This document shows, in pieces, positions 8,387 to 16,561 of a stretch of 40,126 nucleotides of DNA. Origin of the DNA: Euperipatoides rowelli (taxonomy: Eukaryota; Onychophora; Udeonychophora; Euonychophora; Peripatopsidae); NCBI GenBank assembly GCA_003024985.2, contig PXIH01S0002695.1; one strand, 5' to 3'. The stretch's first letter is position 1. Every line of letters starts with the position of its first letter. The notes below the pieces were generated by a model that saw only the letters and a program-made list of their open reading frames with translations, searched no databases and was not told the DNA's origin. Both the position numbers and the translations under genes were made by a program.

Positions 8387-8926
8387 TCAAATATAGTACT
8401 TAATGAAAATCCCTCCTAAGATGTTTATCTTAAATCCTTGATATAGTTGATTGTTAATTAAAGATGATGGAATTGAAATGAATAAAAATGAAGGAGCTAA
8501 CTTGCATCCAAATTCAATATTACTTGTAAGATCATAAAAAATTGCAATAGGAACTCTTAGTCCAGTGCCTAATTCCACATTTTCCATTTTTGAATCCATT
8601 GACGAAATACTAGCTTCGATTCCAAAACCAAATCCAAGGTCTAGTTTTTCAATTAAGGATATGGTGCAAATTAAATCTATTGCAAAATTTACAAATAAAT
8701 TCAAATCATAAATTTTATTTACTAATTTGTTGCCTGACAAGTTAATACCATTTGTGCCCCCATAACCAAGTTCTACATCAACATAAGGAAAAGACATTGC
8801 ATAATATATGATTGGATTACCAATTCCTATACCAAATCCTATATTCCTGTCTATATAAGAATTTCTTGAAAATGACAATGAATAAGTAAGTAACATTAAT
8901 ATTATTTTAACTAACGTTTTTTGCAT
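8387..8926 (-). CDS. Small exported protein, probable outer-membrane beta barrel
   Basis: The protein has 179 residues. A signal peptide is visible (MQKTLVKIILMLLTYSLSFS, then RNSY). The mature part is rich in glycine and alternating hydrophobic strands (IGFGIGIGNPIIYYAMSFPY, LDLGFGFGIEASI, INILGGIFIKYYI), as in small beta barrels. It is similar in layout to the next upstream gene product (9188-9697): both have FGIG near the mature start, a 'LG.G...G.RVPIAI/PMAI' strand and a glycine-rich end, so I take them as paralogues. From memory they recall the Borrelia BB0405/BB0406-type outer-membrane family, but I cannot confirm this. A ribosome site AAAGGAT precedes the ATG. No enzymatic motif is seen. 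It matches BB0562 by position. Confidence 0.8.
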   Translation of the reverse strand: MQKTLVKIILMLLTYSLSFSRNSYIDRNIGFGIGIGNPIIYYAMSFPYVDVELGYGGTNGINLSGNKLVNKIYDLNLFVNFAIDLICTISLIEKLDLGFGFGIEASISSMDSKMENVELGTGLRVPIAIFYDLTSNIEFGCKLAPSFLFISIPSSLINNQLYQGFKINILGGIFIKYYI

Positions 8927-9108
8927 AATTTTATCCTTTCTTTAGAATTGACTGATTTAAGCTCATAAATTTTCAAAGAGTATGTTGCAGTTTTTTTTGA
9001 ATTTGAATGCAGGTTTATGTAGCTTATTGGATTAATAAAACCTTGTTCATGTTCTTTGTTTAAAGTTTTTAAGATTTCAAAATTATTACTATAATGGAAT
9101 TTGTTCAT
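8911..9108 (-). CDS. Uncertain 65-residue ORF upstream of the exported protein gene
   Basis: This basic, Lys/Asn-rich peptide has no signal peptide, membrane segment or known motif. It overlaps the start of the following gene by 16 bases. It has no Shine-Dalgarno sequence. A promoter-like TTTACA-19-TATAAT lies so close (TATAAT at 9115-9120) that transcription would begin at or next to the ATG, making the message leaderless. The alternative is that this stretch is only a leader of about 180 bases for the gene at 8387-8926, and the ORF is chance. I lean slightly toward a non-coding leader. Confidence 0.25.
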   Translation of the reverse strand: MNKFHYSNNFEILKTLNKEHEQGFINPISYINLHSNSKKTATYSLKIYELKSVNSKERIKLCKKR

Positions 9109-9114
9109 TAGGCT

Positions 9115-9145
9115 ATTATACAGAAATTACCAGAAGACTTGTAAA
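9115..9145 (-). promoter_or_regulatory. Candidate promoter for the 8387-8926 gene
   Basis: On the minus strand TTTACA (9140-9145) is followed after 19 bases by TATAAT (9115-9120). The predicted transcript start falls at about 9108, which gives either a leaderless small ORF or a leader of about 180 bases. Confidence 0.4.
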
Positions 9146-9187
9146 AAGTTAGAGGAAATTAAATTTCAATCTTTGTTTTTATTATAT

Positions 9188-9697
9188 TTAAGAGATCCAT
9201 GCTCTAAACCCAAGTCCTGTAAATACATCCCAACTAAAGTAAACCTGGTTACCGCAGTTTAATCCGATTCCAGGTGCAATTTTTAAGAAAACATCGAATT
9301 TCCCTCTTACTAAAGCAAAATTAATTGCCATAGGTACTCTAATTCCTAATGTTACAGCTCCTCCTAGTACTGAACCTTTAAATCTTGAGAACCAAACATA
9401 GGAATATATTCCTGTTCCTACAGACAAGTCTAGAAAATTTATATTACCAGAAAGTGTATATGTATATATTATAAAGTCAACTGCTATGAACAATGTTGTC
9501 CAGTCTTGAAATAAATTTGCTTGTCCTGCATATAGTCCTATGTCTATGTCAAGCATCTTAAAACTCAGTCCTAGTACCATTGGAAATGGTAGTGAGACTC
9601 CTATTCCAAAATTTTCTCTAGCTTGCACTATTGATTCTTTAGAAAAGACTGAATTGACAACTAACATAAATAATATTAAAATTAATTTTTTCCTCAT
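9188..9697 (-). CDS. Small exported protein, probable outer-membrane beta barrel (paralogue)
   Basis: The protein has 169 residues. The signal peptide is MRKKLILILFMLVVNSVFSK, with likely cleavage after VFS. The mature chain contains repeated amphipathic glycine-rich strands (NFGIGVSLPFPMVLGLSF, LDLSVGTGIYSYVWF, GAVTLGIRVPMAINFAL, PGIGLNCG) that fit a small beta barrel. The overall pattern parallels the gene at 8387-8926 and suggests an old tandem duplication. The ATG is preceded by AAGAGGG on the minus strand. The promoter appears to be TTAACG-17-TATAAT at 9716-9744. It lies divergently from the chemotaxis operon. Function is unknown. It matches BB0563 by position. Confidence 0.8.
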   Translation of the reverse strand: MRKKLILILFMLVVNSVFSKESIVQARENFGIGVSLPFPMVLGLSFKMLDIDIGLYAGQANLFQDWTTLFIAVDFIIYTYTLSGNINFLDLSVGTGIYSYVWFSRFKGSVLGGAVTLGIRVPMAINFALVRGKFDVFLKIAPGIGLNCGNQVYFSWDVFTGLGFRAWIS

Positions 9698-9715
9698 TAT
9701 ACCCTCTTAGTAAAT

Positions 9716-9744
9716 ATTATATATTAATATTTAATTCTCGTTAA
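9716..9744 (-). promoter_or_regulatory. Promoter for the 9188-9697 gene
   Basis: On the minus strand TTAACG (9739-9744) and a perfect TATAAT (9716-9721) are separated by 17 bases. The leader to the ATG at 9697 would be short and contains AAGAGGG. Confidence 0.55.
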
Positions 9745-9822
9745 GATTTTAAAATTTCATAAAAATTCTTTATATCCTATATTTATTTGGGTTTTTTGAC
9801 TTATAATTAAAATTTTGATAGT

Positions 9823-9835
9823 ATTTAAATTAAAT
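9823..9835 (+). promoter_or_regulatory. BosR-box-like palindrome upstream of the cheW2 operon
   Basis: The 13 bases ATTTAAATTAAAT match ATTTAANTTAAAT, the BosR box as I remember it from work on the Borrelia rpoS promoter. The site sits next to TTGACT (9796-9801) -17- TAGTAT (9819-9824), a possible promoter, 56 bases before the cheW2 start. All specified bases are A or T, so a chance match in this genome is possible. Confidence 0.35.
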
Positions 9836-9890
9836 AAATCTAAAATTATATTGTGATTTTATATTATTTATTGTACTTAAAGGGGTATTT

Positions 9891-10430
9891 ATGGAAATAA
9901 TAGAGAATGTACAAAATGTTCTAAATCAGTATTTAATATTTAGCCTTGATGAAGTTTATGCAATTGAGATCAAATATGTGGTAGAAGTTTTGGAATATAC
10001 GAAAATATCAAAAATTCCTAGAACTCCTGAGTATATGGCTGGAATAATAAATAACAGAGGAAAGATAGTTCCAATAATAGACATTAGAAAGCAATTTGGT
10101 ATGCCAGAAAGAGTAGAGAAAGAAGAAGAAAATAAGAAAACTAAAGAAGCAGATCGCTCTAATATTATAATATTAAGTTTATTATATCAAGATGAAGAAT
10201 TTAATCTGGGCATTCTAGTAGATTACGTGAATGAGGTTGTCGATCTGAATAAAATGGACATTGATGATACTCCTCGTATTGGTGTTGCTTTTAATGCTAA
10301 GTTTATATCTGGTATTGGTAAGAAAAATGGAAAATTCATAATTATTTTATCTACTGAGAACTTGTTTAATATAAAAGAACTGTCTCGTTTTAAAAACACA
10401 ACATTATATGATACAGAATTTGAGGGTTAA
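9891..10430 (+). CDS. cheW: CheW-type chemotaxis coupling protein (CheW2 position)
   Basis: CheW links chemoreceptors to the CheA kinase in the cytoplasmic array. The 179 residues form one CheW domain: LIFSLDEVYAIEIKYVVEVLE at the N-terminus, the conserved strand-turn IPRTPEYMAGIINNRGKIVPIIDIR, then GILVDYVNEVVDLNKMDIDD and ISGIGKKNGKFIIILSTENLF. An extra, highly charged loop (about residues 78-96, Glu/Lys-rich) is inserted after the GMPERVE segment, so it is somewhat longer than an average CheW. The ribosome site AAAGGGG precedes the ATG. It is the first gene of a tight operon ending with cheY2, and matches BB0565 by position. Confidence 0.92.
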   Translation: MEIIENVQNVLNQYLIFSLDEVYAIEIKYVVEVLEYTKISKIPRTPEYMAGIINNRGKIVPIIDIRKQFGMPERVEKEEENKKTKEADRSNIIILSLLYQDEEFNLGILVDYVNEVVDLNKMDIDDTPRIGVAFNAKFISGIGKKNGKFIIILSTENLFNIKELSRFKNTTLYDTEFEG

Positions 10431-10443
10431 GAGGTGAGCTACA

Positions 10444-10755
10444 ATGATCTATGAACCAAAAGGGGAACTTGTAATAAACATTATTTCTAAAATTAAAGAA
10501 GATATAGTTGGGCTTGTGGATAACATGAGTGAAAATGATGCTTTAGTAATTGACTTATCTTCTGTTGATAATGTTGATATTACCTTTATACAATTGTTAT
10601 ATGCTGTAAATAAATATATGAAAGAAAAAAATTTGACCTTAAAGATTCAAAATCCATCTGACGAAGTGTTGAGTTCATTAATATATGGTGGATTTCTAAC
10701 TAACCTTGAAGGTGTAGATCAGTTGGATCTGGGTCAAAGTTTGGTTGATTTTTAA
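10444..10755 (+). CDS. STAS-domain protein in the chemotaxis operon
   Basis: The 103-residue protein has the STAS (anti-sigma-factor antagonist) fold pattern: a beta strand ALVIDLSSVDNVDITFIQLLYAVNKYM followed by LTLKIQNPSDEVLSSLIYGGF. In SpoIIAA-type proteins the loop is DSSG, with the first serine phosphorylated by a kinase. Here the corresponding residues read D-I-T-F, so the usual phosphorylation site is absent, although a threonine is next to it. I infer a structural or partner-binding role within the CheA1 system. Ribosome site GAGGTGAG; spacing is 13 bases from cheW2 and 27 to cheA. It matches BB0566 by position. Confidence 0.8.
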   Translation: MIYEPKGELVINIISKIKEDIVGLVDNMSENDALVIDLSSVDNVDITFIQLLYAVNKYMKEKNLTLKIQNPSDEVLSSLIYGGFLTNLEGVDQLDLGQSLVDF

Positions 10756-10782
10756 AACTGAGATTTTAAAAGGATTTATTAT

Positions 10783-12996
10783 ATGATGGATGATAATATT
10801 ATTGATAAGTTTAAAGATTCATTTAAAGAGGAATCAGGTGAGAATATTACAGATATTGAAAATGGCCTTTTAAACATTGGTGATGATAGTGATATGGAAG
10901 TTAAAAATTCTATTTTTAGGAACTTTCATACGATCAAAGGTAGTGCTGGCATGTTTGGTTTTAGCTTTACAGCTTCTGTTGTTCACGAGCTTGAAACAGC
11001 ATTAGAAGATGTTAAGCAAGGAAAATTAAATTTTAATCAAAGAATTATTGATTCAACCTTGATGACAGTTGATTTTATAAGGGAGTTAATAGAGGGTGAT
11101 GAATCAATTGAAAAGGCAGACTTTGAGGAACGTGAAAAAAGTTTAGTTGATGAAGTTAATAAAGCTGTATTAGGAGAAGGTTCTATTACTAATACAGTTG
11201 ATGCTTTGGAAGGAAGTCCTCCAATTGCTGAGGTTACTGCTCAGCTAGATAATTTTGGAGATCCGGATGTGCAAGAAATTGCAAATGTGAATTTAAGTGA
11301 TTATGAGGAAGATAATTTACAAGCGAATTTAAATACCTATAGAATAATTTTCAATCCATCAAGAGGTATGCTTTTTCATGGACACAAGCCAATAAATTTG
11401 CTAACTAAACTTTTAAGTTTAGGCAGAGGTGAAATAAAAATTAGGATAGATGGAATACCAAATTTAAAAAATATTGATGCAGATCATTTATATATAAAAT
11501 GGGAGATAAAACTTGTAACAGAAGAGCCTAGGCTTTCAATAGAAGATATTTTTTTATTTCTAGATGATCAGTCAAAGGTTCTTATAGAAGAAGTTGTTAG
11601 TGATTATGAACTTTCTACTGTGGATTATAGTATAGGAATGGACGATTCACTATTAGTTGATGATATGGAACAAAGTGATTTGAAGGATTATAACGGAGAT
11701 CCTAATGACTTGAAAACTCAACAAGTTGGTGAATTAGAACGAAGTGTTAAACTAGTTAGTAGTAAAGTTGAAGATCAAGATAAACTTTTAGTTAGAGTAA
11801 ATGTACATGAAGACATTGCAGCTAAAAGTAAGGTCAACATAGCTAGCATAAAAGTAGATGCAAGAAAGTTGGATCATCTTGTTAATTTAGTAGGAGAACT
11901 TGTAACTATTCAATCTAAACTTTCTAAAGAAGCGGAAAGAGAGAATAGTAATATATTAAGTTCTATATCAGCTGAATTTTCTCTTTTAATAAATGAGTTG
12001 CGGGATTATACAACGGGACTTAGAACAATACCTCTTGAAATTTTGTTTATTAAATTTCAAAGGGTTATTAAAGATCTTTCAAGTCAACTAGGCAAAAGTA
12101 TAGCTTATGAAACACACGGTGGAGATACTGTTTTGGATAAAAGTATTATTGAAAGACTTAATGAACCTTTAGTGCATTTAATAAGAAATTCAATTGATCA
12201 TGGTATAGAAACTATTGAGGATAGGAAGTTAAAAGGAAAAAATCCTCAAGGAGTTATAAAGCTTTCTGCTCAGCAGTCAGGTGATAGAGTAATAGTTACA
12301 ATTGAAGATGATGGAAATGGTCTTGATAGGGATAAAATATTGCAAAAAGCCATAGAAAAAGGTTTAGTCTCTGACATGGTATCTAGTAATTTCTCGGATA
12401 AAGAAGTCTATGACTTAATATTTGAATCAGGTTTTTCAACAGCAGAAAAAGTAACAAATATTTCAGGACGTGGGGTTGGTATGGATGTTGTAAGGAAGCA
12501 AGTGGAATCTTTAAGAGGAAGTGTTTTAATAGAGAGTCAATTAGGTAAATATACAAGAACAAAATTAATTTTCCCATTAACTTTAGCAATTATAGAAGGA
12601 TGGCTTGTAAAAGTTAAAGATGAGCATTTTATAGTTCCTTTATCATTAGTAGAATCTTGCCTTGAAGCTGATTCAGTTAATTCTCAATTGGATGGAATGT
12701 CAAATAAGAAAAATGTAATGAATTACAGAGGCAGTCTAATTAGTTACATAAGACTTAGACAATTTTTTGGTATAGATAGTGAGCTAGGAGCCCAAGAACA
12801 TGTTGTTGTATTAAATACAAGCGCTGGTAAACTTGGAGTCATAGTAGATGAAATAATAGGTCAGCATCAAACAGTAGTTAAAACTCTAGGAAAAATATAT
12901 ACTAAAGTCGAAGGTATTTCTGGAGCGACTATACTTGGAGATGGTAGCTTGGCTTTAGTAATAGATGTAGATTCAATAATAAAATTCATAAGATAA
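10783..12996 (+). CDS. cheA: Chemotaxis histidine kinase CheA (CheA1 position)
   Basis: CheA phosphorylates CheY and CheB in response to receptors. The 737 residues contain the P1 phosphotransfer domain with His49 (FRNFHTIKGSAGMFGF). A long acidic linker and a beta-rich module (about 185-300, with FNPSRGMLFHGHKPINLL) occupy the P2 place. P3 dimerisation follows (IKVDARKLDHLVNLVGELV), then the P4 kinase with N box HLIRNSIDHGIE, G1 box DDGNGLD and G2 box GRGVGMDVV. The P5 CheW-like domain is at the C-terminus (IIEGWLVKVKDEHFIVPLSLVESC). All catalytic motifs are intact. Two adjacent ATGs (10783 and 10786) lie behind AAAAGGA. It matches BB0567 by position. Confidence 0.95.
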   Translation: MMDDNIIDKFKDSFKEESGENITDIENGLLNIGDDSDMEVKNSIFRNFHTIKGSAGMFGFSFTASVVHELETALEDVKQGKLNFNQRIIDSTLMTVDFIRELIEGDESIEKADFEEREKSLVDEVNKAVLGEGSITNTVDALEGSPPIAEVTAQLDNFGDPDVQEIANVNLSDYEEDNLQANLNTYRIIFNPSRGMLFHGHKPINLLTKLLSLGRGEIKIRIDGIPNLKNIDADHLYIKWEIKLVTEEPRLSIEDIFLFLDDQSKVLIEEVVSDYELSTVDYSIGMDDSLLVDDMEQSDLKDYNGDPNDLKTQQVGELERSVKLVSSKVEDQDKLLVRVNVHEDIAAKSKVNIASIKVDARKLDHLVNLVGELVTIQSKLSKEAERENSNILSSISAEFSLLINELRDYTTGLRTIPLEILFIKFQRVIKDLSSQLGKSIAYETHGGDTVLDKSIIERLNEPLVHLIRNSIDHGIETIEDRKLKGKNPQGVIKLSAQQSGDRVIVTIEDDGNGLDRDKILQKAIEKGLVSDMVSSNFSDKEVYDLIFESGFSTAEKVTNISGRGVGMDVVRKQVESLRGSVLIESQLGKYTRTKLIFPLTLAIIEGWLVKVKDEHFIVPLSLVESCLEADSVNSQLDGMSNKKNVMNYRGSLISYIRLRQFFGIDSELGAQEHVVVLNTSAGKLGVIVDEIIGQHQTVVKTLGKIYTKVEGISGATILGDGSLALVIDVDSIIKFIR

Positions 12997-13051
12997 TAAT
13001 TTAAGTTTTTTTGTATTAAAATTAATATTGTAAAGGTTAGTTGTATATATA

Positions 13052-14230
13052 ATGAAGGTCTTAATATTAGATAATCAAGGATTATTAAAACAAATTTTTA
13101 TAAAAGCCTTTGCTAAGGATAATGAGGTTGAGTTTCTTAATCTTGTTATTAATCCTATAACCCTTATTAATATTTTCATGCAAAAGTTCCCAGATGTAGT
13201 AATACTTAATGAAGCAACAGCGAAGTCAGCTTTTGGTAATTCTTTAAATAATGTTTTAAATACTGTCCATGTTCCTGTTGTTTTCATTGTGGAAGACGAA
13301 GATAATCCTAGGTATGGTTTTCTGTACAGAAATACAAAAAAAGTTAAGTTAATAATAAATAAGTTAAATTTTAAATTAACTTTAGATTTATTTAGAAGTG
13401 AAGCCTTAAAAGAGATAAAGAAAGAAATAAAAAAATTAGGTGAGAACAAGTTAAATACGTATTTTGAATTAAAAAAAATAAAAGCACCTGAGATTTCTTC
13501 TCTTAGAACAGGATTAAATGTAGCGACAATAAACAAGGATCAAGAGATCCAAACGCCTAGTTTTTCTAAGAGTTACAAAAGTTCAGATATAAACATTGCA
13601 CCAAAGAATAATCCTGATATAGTTTTACAGTATCAAGGATTAATGAACAGGCATAAAACAAATAGAGTAATATTTGTAGGAGCTTCAACAGGAGGTACAG
13701 AGGCTTTGAGAGTCTTTCTAAGGCCTTTTAAAAAAGATAGTCCTCCAATTGTAATAGTTCAGCATATGCCTGGTGGTTTTACAGCAGCATTTGCTAAAAG
13801 TTTAAATAATGAATGTGAAATTGATGTAAAAGAAGCCACAGATGGAGACATTCTTAGATCAGGTTTGGCTTTAGTTGCTAATGGAGATTATCATTTAGTT
13901 GTAAAATATGGAAATGGCAATTATTTTGTTAAACTGCTATCGGGACCTACAGTTAGTCGTCATAAACCGTCTGTTGATATTTTATTTCGTTCAGCAGCTA
14001 TGTACGCAGGAAAAAATGCAATAGGAATAATGCTTACTGGTATGGGAGATGATGGATCTAGATGTATGCTTGAGATGAAACAGAATGGTTCATATAATGT
14101 AGCACAAGATGAAAAGACATGTGTTGTTTTTGGTATGCCTATGGAAGCTATAAAAGTTGGAGCTATTGATAAGGTTTTGCCTTTATCTCAAATTCCAGAA
14201 TACCTGTTGACTAAGGTGCTGAAAGGTTAA
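13052..14230 (+). CDS. cheB: CheB-type methylesterase with a degenerate receiver (CheB2 position)
   Basis: CheB removes methyl groups from receptor glutamates. The 392 residues have a receiver-like N-terminus, a linker and a full C-terminal esterase domain. The catalytic triad is visible: Ser212 (GASTGGTEAL), His238 (VQHMPGGFTAAF) and Asp334 (LTGMGDDGSR). The receiver looks inactive. The phosphoacceptor position after PDVVIL is Asn53 rather than Asp, the IEMP-like segment is missing, and the acidic pair near the N-terminus is reduced to one Asp (ILDNQG). I infer regulation that does not depend on phosphorylation of CheB itself. The Shine-Dalgarno is weak (AAAGG some 15 bases away). The end is 3 bases before the next gene. 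It matches BB0568 by position. Confidence 0.92.
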   Translation: MKVLILDNQGLLKQIFIKAFAKDNEVEFLNLVINPITLINIFMQKFPDVVILNEATAKSAFGNSLNNVLNTVHVPVVFIVEDEDNPRYGFLYRNTKKVKLIINKLNFKLTLDLFRSEALKEIKKEIKKLGENKLNTYFELKKIKAPEISSLRTGLNVATINKDQEIQTPSFSKSYKSSDINIAPKNNPDIVLQYQGLMNRHKTNRVIFVGASTGGTEALRVFLRPFKKDSPPIVIVQHMPGGFTAAFAKSLNNECEIDVKEATDGDILRSGLALVANGDYHLVVKYGNGNYFVKLLSGPTVSRHKPSVDILFRSAAMYAGKNAIGIMLTGMGDDGSRCMLEMKQNGSYNVAQDEKTCVVFGMPMEAIKVGAIDKVLPLSQIPEYLLTKVLKG

Positions 14231-14233
14231 TTT

Positions 14234-16021
14234 ATGGAAAAAAATGATGAAAGCTTATATGAGGATGTATTTGATATAGGTTTAGAAATTAAGAAACTTT
14301 TAGAGTCAATTAACAATTTTAATGATTATTCAAGATATATTTATGCTAATCTAAGTAAGTTAATACCAAAGTCTATACAAAGGATTAATCGTAGCATAAG
14401 AGATTTAGATTATAATGTAGATTTAATTTCAAATTTAGATATTGATAATCCTTATTCTTTAAATAATTTTATAGATAAAACAGTAGGAACAATAGATGAT
14501 TTTGTTAATTTTTTTCATAATTCAACTAAAGTTCTTGAAGAGCAATTTTATGTTATTAGCAGTAGAGTAAAAGATATAGAAATACTTGAAAGTGTAATAG
14601 ACAAAATGAAAAGTAGTTCTATTGATATGGAAATAATGTCTATCAATACTCTTACAGTTGCAATGAGAGCAGGAAAGGCAGGAGGAGCATTTTCTTATAT
14701 TACGGGAGAAATAAAATTTTTAACTCAGTCAATGATAAGTCAAGCAGAACATTTAAATAGTAAGGGGAAGGAAGTTAAGTTAGGTTTAGATAAAACAAAG
14801 GACCAAATATACAATAGTACAAATGTTTACAAAGAGATGCTTAATGATTTCAAGGAGAATTTAATAACTACAGTAGATGAATTTTCTGATAATATAGGTG
14901 ACACTATAGCTTTATTTGATGATATCTTAAAGGCTTTGAATGTTTTTAAAGCTCAATTTGTAAATTCAATCTCATGTCTTCAAATTCAAGACAGATTGAC
15001 TCAGTCTTTGCAACACTTAAATATGATGTTTATTAGCATAGAAGCGTTTAAAGTAAAGAATGTGAGTGAGTTGCAAAAACTTAAAACATTAGCTATATTT
15101 ATAAAATGTTCAAAAATGATAATAAAAGATTGTCAAGATAAATTAGGTGAAAATATAAAGACTTTTGAACAATTTATAAAAACTATTACTGAAGCGGTAG
15201 AAAATATTAATGATTTGAAATCCAATAATTCTTTGTATATTGACATACCTAAACATATAGATAGTTTTACTGTATCTTTAAATAGGCTGCTTAAAACAAT
15301 AGGTGATGTTGAGAAGAGCAATGTAACTTTTATAGACTTGTATTATGAACAAATTAAGCTTGTTAAGTCATTGGAATTTATGTTTTCTAACATATCTTCA
15401 ATTTCTAGTAGATTCCAGAATATTAACATTGCTTCGAAAATTGAAGTTATTAAAAGAATAGAACTGGAGGATATGGAAAGTAACATCTCTGAAATGTCTA
15501 AGATAATAGTAGCAATAGATGAAAGCCTTGTTAAGGGCATTGAATTTTTAGAGCAAATAATATTTTTTATAGAAAAGGTAGTGAAGGATTATGATAATAA
15601 ATTTTATCTTGAAAAAAATTATTTTAATAAATTTAAGAATTCACTTGTAGAAATTAGAGATAATGCTTTTGAGATAAAAGAGGTGGCTATGGGAGGTATG
15701 CTAGCATATGATATATTTCCGATAGACTTTTCTGAGAGCATTAATAATATGAAATTAGAAATAACAAATCTTAGTGTATTAAAAAATATGCTTTCTGATC
15801 TTGAGGTTATTTTGAATAAAATAGATCTTGCTACTTTTGATGAGTTAGCTTTACAGATGGTTAAATCAGGTGTTCAAGATGTTGAGATTGAAGATAAAGA
15901 GTTTTTGAATAAAATAGCAAATAGATTTACGTTATATGCGCATAAGAAATATTTACTTTCATTAATGCATAACACCGAAGAACGAAAAAGTTTTGATGAG
16001 GGTAGTATAATTTTATTTTAA
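14234..16021 (+). CDS. Soluble coiled-coil, MCP-signalling-domain-like protein
   Basis: The 595 residues lack a signal peptide or membrane segment and are mostly heptad-type helix (Ile, Leu, Glu, Lys, Asn). Residues 134-170 read IMSINTLTVAMRAGKAGGAFSYITGEIKFL..., which follows the hairpin tip of methyl-accepting proteins (LNAAIEAARAGE-GRGFAVVA-EIR-LA). Several tip residues are changed but the ARAG/MRAG turn, glycine, Phe and EIK/EIR are kept. Residues about 248-262 (CLQIQDRLTQSLQHL) resemble the 'LQFQD--RQ---H' helix seen in some receptor- and CheZ-like proteins. I infer a cytosolic receptor-like or adaptor component of the CheA1 array. It starts 3 bases after cheB2 and lies 51 bases before cheY2. 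It matches BB0569 by position. Confidence 0.8.
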   Translation: MEKNDESLYEDVFDIGLEIKKLLESINNFNDYSRYIYANLSKLIPKSIQRINRSIRDLDYNVDLISNLDIDNPYSLNNFIDKTVGTIDDFVNFFHNSTKVLEEQFYVISSRVKDIEILESVIDKMKSSSIDMEIMSINTLTVAMRAGKAGGAFSYITGEIKFLTQSMISQAEHLNSKGKEVKLGLDKTKDQIYNSTNVYKEMLNDFKENLITTVDEFSDNIGDTIALFDDILKALNVFKAQFVNSISCLQIQDRLTQSLQHLNMMFISIEAFKVKNVSELQKLKTLAIFIKCSKMIIKDCQDKLGENIKTFEQFIKTITEAVENINDLKSNNSLYIDIPKHIDSFTVSLNRLLKTIGDVEKSNVTFIDLYYEQIKLVKSLEFMFSNISSISSRFQNINIASKIEVIKRIELEDMESNISEMSKIIVAIDESLVKGIEFLEQIIFFIEKVVKDYDNKFYLEKNYFNKFKNSLVEIRDNAFEIKEVAMGGMLAYDIFPIDFSESINNMKLEITNLSVLKNMLSDLEVILNKIDLATFDELALQMVKSGVQDVEIEDKEFLNKIANRFTLYAHKKYLLSLMHNTEERKSFDEGSIILF

Positions 16022-16072
16022 TTTTTTATATCTTTATGAATTACATGAAGATAGTGATTTAGAGGTGGCTAA

Positions 16073-16447
16073 ATGCAAAAAAAAATATTAGTTGTTGATG
16101 ATAATAGATCTATTAGGCAAAGTGTAGCTTATATTTTGCAACAAAATGGTTATGATATTTCTGAAGCTCAAGATGGTGTTGAAGGTGTTGAGAAATTTAA
16201 AGAGGCTATTGAACAAAATAATGGAGATTTTGATCTTATTATTACGGATATCAATATGCCAAATTTGGATGGTATAGGTGTTATAAAACAAATAAGAGGC
16301 TTTGGGAGTTTTGTTCCAATATTGGTATTAACAACAGAATCAGAGCAATCTAAAGTTGAAGAAGGACGTAAAGCAGGTGCTACAGGTTGGCTTGTAAAGC
16401 CATTTAATCCTGATAAATTGATGGAAGCTATAGCTAGAATATTTTAG
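16073..16447 (+). CDS. cheY: CheY-type response regulator (CheY2 position)
   Basis: This single-domain receiver has 124 residues. All active-site residues are present: acidic pair Asp9/Asp10 (LVVDDNRS), phosphoacceptor Asp59 (LIITDINMPNLDG), switch Thr87 (LVLTTES) and Lys109 (WLVKPFNP). It should be phosphorylated by CheA. Borrelia has several CheY proteins, and from memory CheY3 is the main motility regulator while CheY2 has a different role, so the target of this one cannot be read from sequence. The ribosome site AGAGGTGG precedes the ATG. It is the last gene of the operon and is followed by a hairpin terminator. It matches BB0570 by position. Confidence 0.94.
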   Translation: MQKKILVVDDNRSIRQSVAYILQQNGYDISEAQDGVEGVEKFKEAIEQNNGDFDLIITDINMPNLDGIGVIKQIRGFGSFVPILVLTTESEQSKVEEGRKAGATGWLVKPFNPDKLMEAIARIF

Positions 16448-16485
16448 TTTTATTTTGAATAATAATTTCATATTTATTTTTGGTC

Positions 16486-16506
16486 AAGAATAGGTTATTC
16501 TTTTTT
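16486..16506 (+). terminator. Intrinsic terminator of the chemotaxis operon
   Basis: A 7-bp perfect stem (AAGAATA 16486-16492, TATTCTT 16496-16502) with a 3-base loop GGT runs straight into a T-tract. It lies about 40 bases after the cheY2 stop. Confidence 0.75.
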
Positions 16507-16561
16507 ATAAAGGAAATAAGGATTTGTTTTTATAATTAATATTTTGATGTATATATTCGGG

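Noticed and set aside
13075-13536. Minus-strand ORF of 153 codons inside cheB
   Set aside because: It is a shadow of the cheB frame; no ribosome site or recognisable domain.
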